The position numbers and the translations under genes were made by a program. 54,465 bases of DNA from Rubrivivax sp. (GTDB taxonomy: Bacteria > Pseudomonadota > Gammaproteobacteria > Burkholderiales > Burkholderiaceae_C): assembly GCA_021300575.1 (NCBI GenBank), contig JAJTDM010000016.1, positions 1-54,465 of the forward strand, in the 5' to 3' direction. Shown one piece after another: positions 50,196 to 54,465 of this stretch (positions are counted from its first letter, which is position 1; each line of letters begins with the position of its first letter). The notes under the pieces were generated by a model, which ran no database searches, was not told the DNA's origin, and was given only the letters and a program-made list of their open reading frames with translations.

Positions 50196-50678
50196 TCAAG
50201 CGCCTTCTGACGCCGATGTTTCGGCCAGGCGTTGGGCTGCCAGGTGCACCGCCTGCAGGATCTCCACATGCGCCCCGCAGCGGCACAGGTTGTGCGACAG
50301 GGCCTCGCGGATCTGCATGTCAGTAGGCTGCGGGCAGCGGCGCAGCAAGGCCACGGTGGCCATCACCATGCCGTTGGTGCAGTAGCCGCACTGAGCGGCC
50401 TGTGCGTCGATGAAGGCCTGCTGCACGGGGTGCGGAGCTTCACGGCTTCCCAGGCCTTCCAGCGTGGTGATCTCCCGCCCGGCCACGCCCTCGGCCGGGA
50501 TCACGCAGGCCCGGGCCACGCGGCCGTCCACCAGCACCGTGCAGGCGCCGCATTGCCCCAGCCCGCAGCCGAACTTCGGGCCGTTGCACAGCGCGTCGTT
50601 GCGCAACACCTGCAGCAAGGTGGCGCCTGGTGCGGCGTGGCCCGGCTCGAAGGCGCGGCCATTGAGCAGGAACCGCAT
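50196..50678 (-). CDS. NicA-like [2Fe-2S] subunit of molybdenum hydroxylase
   Basis: A 160-residue electron-transfer subunit with two iron-sulfur clusters. The plant-ferredoxin-type cluster uses C38, C43, C46 and C58 ('GCGLGQCGACTV'); the helical cluster uses C97, C100, C132 and C134 ('QCGYCTNGM', 'LCRCG'). This is the standard small subunit of xanthine dehydrogenase-type enzymes, and it partners the NicB-like fusion. The ATG at 50678 overlaps the livF stop (TGATG), linking the enzyme to the importer upstream. Confidence 0.93.
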   Translation of the reverse strand: MRFLLNGRAFEPGHAAPGATLLQVLRNDALCNGPKFGCGLGQCGACTVLVDGRVARACVIPAEGVAGREITTLEGLGSREAPHPVQQAFIDAQAAQCGYCTNGMVMATVALLRRCPQPTDMQIREALSHNLCRCGAHVEILQAVHLAAQRLAETSASEGA

Positions 50679-51421
50679 CACATCGACAGATAAGCCCGCC
50701 GCACCTCGTCGTCGGCAGCCAACTCCCGCATGGTGCCCTGGTAGCGGATCTGGCCCTTCTCCAGCACGTAGGCGCGGTCCGAGACCAGCGTGGCGAAGTG
50801 CAGGTTCTGCTCGGACAGCAGGATGCTCACCCCCGCGGCCTTGAGCTCCAGGATCATCTGCACCATGCCTTCGACGATGACCGGGGCCACGCCTTCGCTG
50901 GGCTCGTCCAGCAGCACCAGATACGGGTTGCCCATCAGGGTGCGGGCCACGGTGAGCATCTGCTGCTCACCACCGCTCATGCGGCCGCCGGGTCGATCAG
51001 GCATCTCGCCCAGGTTGGGGAAGAGCTTGAACAGGCGCTGCGGGGTCCAGGCCTCCAGCATCTGGCCTTGCGGTCCCATGCGCGGTGGCTGGCGGCCCAC
51101 CTCCAGGTTCTCCAGCACGGTGAGGTCGGTGAAGATGCGGCGGTCTTCCGGCACGTAGCCCAGGCCGGCCGAAGCGATGGCGTGCGACTCCAGCCGCGAG
51201 ATGTCGCGGCCCATGAAGTGCACCTGGCCGCGGCGCTTCTCCACCATGCCCATCAAGGCCTTGAGTGTGGTGGACTTGCCTGCACCGTTGCGGCCCATCA
51301 GGGCCACCACCTCGCCGCGCTTCACTTGCAGCGCGATGTCGAACAGGATGTGCGCCCCGCCGTACCAGGCCGACAGCGATTTCACGTCCAGCAAGGGGGC
51401 GGGTTCGGTCATGCCGGTCAT
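50678..51421 (-). CDS. Liv-type ABC importer ATPase (LivF-like), system 3
   Basis: A 247-residue ATPase with Walker A 'GRNGAGKSTT', 'GLGYVPEDRRIFTDLTVLENL', signature '[14 protein letters not shown]' and Walker B 'LVLLDEPSEGVAPVIV'. The ATG at 51421 overlaps the stop of livG (ATGA); an in-frame ATG at 51412 is possible. It drives import together with LivG and the fused permease, immediately upstream of the nicAB-like genes. Confidence 0.91.
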   Translation of the reverse strand: MTGMTEPAPLLDVKSLSAWYGGAHILFDIALQVKRGEVVALMGRNGAGKSTTLKALMGMVEKRRGQVHFMGRDISRLESHAIASAGLGYVPEDRRIFTDLTVLENLEVGRQPPRMGPQGQMLEAWTPQRLFKLFPNLGEMPDRPGGRMSGGEQQMLTVARTLMGNPYLVLLDEPSEGVAPVIVEGMVQMILELKAAGVSILLSEQNLHFATLVSDRAYVLEKGQIRYQGTMRELAADDEVRRAYLSM

Positions 51422-52182
51422 GCGCTTTGTCGCTCGAAGGTCTTGCCGGTGCCGAGGTAGACCTCCTGCACCTTGGGGTGGTCTCGGATCTCGCTGGGCT
51501 TGCCGCCGGCGATCAGCCGACCGCGGGCCAGGACGATGACGCGGTCGGCATGGGCGAACACCACGTCCATGCTGTGCTCTGTGAAGAGCACCGCCATGCG
51601 CCGCTCCACCACCAGGCGCTTGGTCAGCTCCATCAGCTCGTTGCGCTCCTTGGGCGCCATGCCGGCCGTGGGCTCGTCCATCAGCAGCAGCTTGGGTGCA
51701 TGCGCCATGGCCACCGCCAGTTCCACGCGCTTGACGTCGCCATAGGCCAGCTCGCTGCAAGGGCGCTCGGCCTGCTCGGCCATGCCCACCTGCGCCAACA
51801 GGGCCAGGGCGTCATCACGCCGGTGTTCGCCGGCCCGCGCGAACAAGGAGAACACCTGCCGGTCGGCCGAGAGCAGGGCCATCTGCACGTTCTCCAGCAC
51901 GGTGAGTGAGGAGAAGGTCTCGGCGATCTGGAAGGTGCGGCCGACGCCCAGCTTCCAGATCTGGCGGGGCTGCAGGCCGATGAGTTCGGTGCCTTCCAGC
52001 AGGATGCTGCCGCGGTCGGCCCGCAGCTGCCCGTTGACCATGTTGAAGGTGGTGGACTTGCCCGCCCCGTTGGGCCCGATCAGGGCCAGCAACTCGCCCG
52101 GGGCGATGTCGAAGTCGATGCCGTCGACGGCGCGCACGCCGCCGAAGGACTTGCCCAGCCCTTTGACGCTCAGCAGGCTCAT
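51418..52182 (-). CDS. Liv-type ABC importer ATPase (LivG-like), system 3
   Basis: A 254-residue ATPase with Walker A 'GPNGAGKSTTFNM', 'VGRTFQIAETFSSLTVLENV', the signature region 'ELAYGDVKRVELAVAMA' and Walker B 'LLLMDEPTAGMAPKER'. The ATG overlaps the stop of the fused permease gene (ATGA). It is one of two ATPases of this importer. Confidence 0.92.
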   Translation of the reverse strand: MSLLSVKGLGKSFGGVRAVDGIDFDIAPGELLALIGPNGAGKSTTFNMVNGQLRADRGSILLEGTELIGLQPRQIWKLGVGRTFQIAETFSSLTVLENVQMALLSADRQVFSLFARAGEHRRDDALALLAQVGMAEQAERPCSELAYGDVKRVELAVAMAHAPKLLLMDEPTAGMAPKERNELMELTKRLVVERRMAVLFTEHSMDVVFAHADRVIVLARGRLIAGGKPSEIRDHPKVQEVYLGTGKTFERQSA

Positions 52183-54080
52183 CCCTGGGCCCTCCCGTCG
52201 GCCAGTTTGCCGCGCTGGAACAAGCGTTGCGCATAGCCGGCAATGCCCTGCGGGAACAGCAGCACCAGCACCAGGATGATGCCGCCCAGCATGGCACGCC
52301 AGTACTCGGTGTTGCGCGCCACGGTGTCGTGCAGCCAGGTGAAGCTGACCGCGCCTACCACCGGGCCAGCCAGCGTCTGCACGCCGCCCAGCAGCACCAT
52401 CACCAGGGCGTCGATGCTCTTGCCCACGTGCAGGCCTTCGGGCGAGATGCTGCCTTTGGAGAAGGCGAACAGCGCACCCGCCACCCCGGCCACGGCGCCG
52501 GCCAGCACGAAGGCCGCCCATTGCACCCGCTTCACGTCGATGCCGATGGCGTCGGCCCGCAGCGGCGAGTCACGACCGGCGCGCATGGCATAACCGAAGG
52601 GCGAGAACAGGATGCGCCGCAGCAGCCAGGTGCCCGCCACGGTCAAGACCAACGCCAGCCCGTAGTAGGCCCGCTTGTCCGACAGCCAGGCCGCCGGCCA
52701 CACCCCCGTGACCCCGTTGCTGCCACCGGTGACGCTGTCCCACTGGTAGACGATGGCCCAGGCGATCTGTGCGAAAGCCAGCGTCAGCATGGCCAGGTAC
52801 ACGCCCGACAGCCGCACCGCGAACCAGCCGAAGACCACGGCGAAGGCCGCCGCCACCACTGGGCCGAGGGCCAGGGCCAACTCCATGGGCAGCCCGGCCT
52901 TGCGCACCAGCAGCGCCGCGCCATAGGCCGCCAGGCCGAAGTAGGCGGCGTGGCCGAAGGAATGCATGCCGCCCGGGCCCATGATGAAGTGCAGGCTGAC
53001 GGCAAACAGTGCCGCCACCAGCAGATCGATGGCCAGCACGGTCATGTAGGACGAGGCGCCGCTGAAGAACGGCAGGGCGACGAGCAACAGCAGGACGGCG
53101 GCCGTGGCGGCCTGTCCTGTCTTGCTTGGCAGCCGCAAGGGGGACTCCGCCGCCGACGCATGCCGGCTGGGCGCCGGCGCCCGCCCCATCAGCCCCCATG
53201 GCCGCAGGATCAGCACCGCGGCCATCACCAGGAATTCCACCACCAGGGTGAGCTTGGAAAACGAGATCTCGACCCCGCCGATGTTGACGAGGCCGATCCA
53301 GATGCACAGGGCCTTGATCTCCGCAATCAGCAGCGCCGCGACAAAGGCGCCGGGGATGGAGCCCATACCGCCCACCACGACCACCACGAAGGCGGCGCCG
53401 ATGGTGTGCAGGTCCATCTCCAGGTTGGCGGGTTCGCGCGGCAGTTGCAGCGCGCCCCCCAGGCCGGCCAGCATCGCGCCCAGTGCGAACACCGAGGTGA
53501 ACAGCCAGGCCTGGTTGACGCCGAGTGCGGCCACCATGTCGCGGTCCTGGGTGGCGGCGCGCACCAGGGTGCCCCAGCGCGTGCGGGTCAGCAGCAGCCA
53601 CAACAGGCCCAGCACGGCCGGGCCCACGACGATCAGGAACAGGTCGTAGGTGGGGAAGCGCCGCCCCAGGATTTGCACCGAGCCTTCCAGGCCCGCCGCG
53701 CGCGGGCCCAGCAGTTCTTCCGGCCCCCAGAGGCGCAGCACCAGGTCCTTGAAGACCAGTGCCAGCGCGAAGGTGGCCAGCAGTTGAAAGAGTTCGGGTG
53801 CGTGGTAGATGCGCCGCAGCAGCAGCACCTCCACCACCGCACCGATCAGGCCCACTGCCACCGCTGCCAGCAACAGCGCCGGCCAGAACCCGATCACCCC
53901 GCCCAGCCGCTCCACCGCCGTGTAGGCGATGTAGATGCCCACCATGTAGAACGAGCCGTGCGCGAAGTTGACGATGCGCGTGACGCCGAAGATCAGCGAC
54001 AACCCCGCCGCCACCAGGAACAGCGACGACGCCCCGGCCAGGCCGGTGAGCAGTTGGACAAGCAGGCTGGACAGGGTCAT
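52179..54080 (-). CDS. Fused Liv-type importer permease (LivH-LivM), system 3
   Basis: A 633-residue protein in which both permeases of the importer are joined. The N-terminal half (1-300) is LivH-like ('FGVTRIVNFAHGSFYMVG', 'VVVVGGMGSIPGAFVAALL'). A short charged linker (about 303-328) leads to a LivM-like half with 'GGMHSFGHAAYFGLAAYGAA', 'SVTGGSNGVTGVWP' and 'MVLLGGVQTLAGPVVGAV'. One polypeptide thus supplies the whole membrane channel. It overlaps livG by 4 bases. An 88-base gap separates it from the binding-protein gene. Confidence 0.93.
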   Translation of the reverse strand: MTLSSLLVQLLTGLAGASSLFLVAAGLSLIFGVTRIVNFAHGSFYMVGIYIAYTAVERLGGVIGFWPALLLAAVAVGLIGAVVEVLLLRRIYHAPELFQLLATFALALVFKDLVLRLWGPEELLGPRAAGLEGSVQILGRRFPTYDLFLIVVGPAVLGLLWLLLTRTRWGTLVRAATQDRDMVAALGVNQAWLFTSVFALGAMLAGLGGALQLPREPANLEMDLHTIGAAFVVVVVGGMGSIPGAFVAALLIAEIKALCIWIGLVNIGGVEISFSKLTLVVEFLVMAAVLILRPWGLMGRAPAPSRHASAAESPLRLPSKTGQAATAAVLLLLVALPFFSGASSYMTVLAIDLLVAALFAVSLHFIMGPGGMHSFGHAAYFGLAAYGAALLVRKAGLPMELALALGPVVAAAFAVVFGWFAVRLSGVYLAMLTLAFAQIAWAIVYQWDSVTGGSNGVTGVWPAAWLSDKRAYYGLALVLTVAGTWLLRRILFSPFGYAMRAGRDSPLRADAIGIDVKRVQWAAFVLAGAVAGVAGALFAFSKGSISPEGLHVGKSIDALVMVLLGGVQTLAGPVVGAVSFTWLHDTVARNTEYWRAMLGGIILVLVLLFPQGIAGYAQRLFQRGKLADGRAQG

Positions 54081-54168
54081 GGGCGTCGCAGGGGCCAGGG
54101 CGGGCGCACGGGGCGGCTCGGGCTCGTTTCAGGCTCGGGTGACGGGAGGGCAGGGGCTTGGGGACGCG

Positions 54169-54465
54169 TCAGTTCGCCGGACGCAGCTTGCGCACCTCGG
54201 CGGCGTTGGGCAGGTAGTTGGCGCCGTCCAGGTAGCGGTAGTCCACCATCACGCCCTTGCCCCCTTCGTTCTTGGTGCGGCCGACGAAGGCGCCCAGCGT
54301 GGACTGGTTGTCCTCGGGGCGGTAGGTGATGCGCCCGAAGGGCGTGTTCACCTGCAGGCCACGGAAGGCAGCCACCAGCTTGTCAGTCTCCGTGCCCCCG
54401 GCCTTGGCCACGCCCGCCGCCACCGAGTGGATCAGGGCGTAGCCCACCACCGAGCCCAGGCGCGG
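54169..54465 (-). CDS. Liv-type periplasmic substrate-binding protein, system 3 (partial)
   Basis: Only the C-terminal 98 residues lie in the window; the gene continues past the right edge. The visible part includes 'AAFRGLQVNTPFGRITYRPEDNQ' (read as 'FRGLQVNTPFGRITYR') and ends 'NYLPNAAEVRKLRPAN', typical of the last helix and strand of LivJ/LivK-family proteins of the aromatic-acid type. It should be the first gene of the operon leading to the fused permease, ATPases and the nicAB-like enzyme. Confidence 0.85.
   Translation of the reverse strand, partial: PRLGSVVGYALIHSVAAGVAKAGGTETDKLVAAFRGLQVNTPFGRITYRPEDNQSTLGAFVGRTKNEGGKGVMVDYRYLDGANYLPNAAEVRKLRPAN

Noticed and set aside
52227..54329. 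700-codon open frame on the plus strand
   Set aside because: It is antisense to the fused LivHM gene; its His/Arg/Gln-rich composition has no recognisable domain.

Overview
The window is GC-rich, tightly packed bacterial chromosome with many 4-bp ATGA/GTGA gene overlaps. Gene content (ParC, SerC, exonuclease I, a fused two-subunit indolepyruvate oxidoreductase of the betaproteobacterial kind, several Liv-type ABC importers, a NicAB-like molybdenum hydroxylase) fits a betaproteobacterium of the order Burkholderiales, probably near the Comamonadaceae/Rubrivivax-Leptothrix group. That placement is an inference from protein style; no rRNA or tRNA gene was recognised.

Layout. 1-5149: housekeeping genes (end of a GspB-like secretion gene, parC, a YffB/Spx-like protein, a cytochrome P450 on the minus strand, riboflavin synthase). 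5255-6863 (minus): an alpha/beta hydrolase and a TetR regulator broken by a one-base frameshift. 7139-22274 (plus): a 13-gene run that starts from a promoter/operator region shared with tetR. It encodes a hydrolase, two sister amidohydrolases, a complete Liv-type importer whose LivF subunit is fused to a Tm-1-like (UPF0261) domain, the TIM-barrel partner of Tm-1, a flotillin, a SRPBCC protein, a SRPBCC-quinone oxidoreductase fusion and a VOC protein. This is the most unusual system here: an uptake and degradation cluster for an unknown compound that combines a transporter, the two halves of the plant Tm-1 architecture and a membrane-scaffold protein.

22342-28427 (minus): a defence operon with type III restriction-modification genes mod and res, a zeta-toxin-like kinase and a 75-residue candidate antitoxin between them, and a RhuM-family gene at the end. 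It abuts an intact vapB and a truncated vapC, which looks like an insertion scar.

28805-35677 (minus): an ATC-hydrolase-family protein, iorB, iorA, an acyl-CoA dehydrogenase and serC. 35829-39702 (plus): a FabH-like synthase, exonuclease I and an MFS transporter. 39713-40342 (minus): nicotinamidase, divergent from a second Liv importer of the urea/amide (Urt-like) type at 40671-45273. 45305-54465 (minus): a third Liv importer (partial livK, fused livHM, livG, livF) in one overlapping operon with nicA, nicB and a DMT-family exporter. Nicotinamidase, an amide-type importer and a nicotinate-dehydrogenase-like enzyme side by side suggest handling of nicotinamide, nicotinate or a related N-heterocycle.

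Gene starts were chosen from Shine-Dalgarno spacing and overlaps. Coordinates include stop codons. No database search or computation was possible, so family names rest on recognised motifs.
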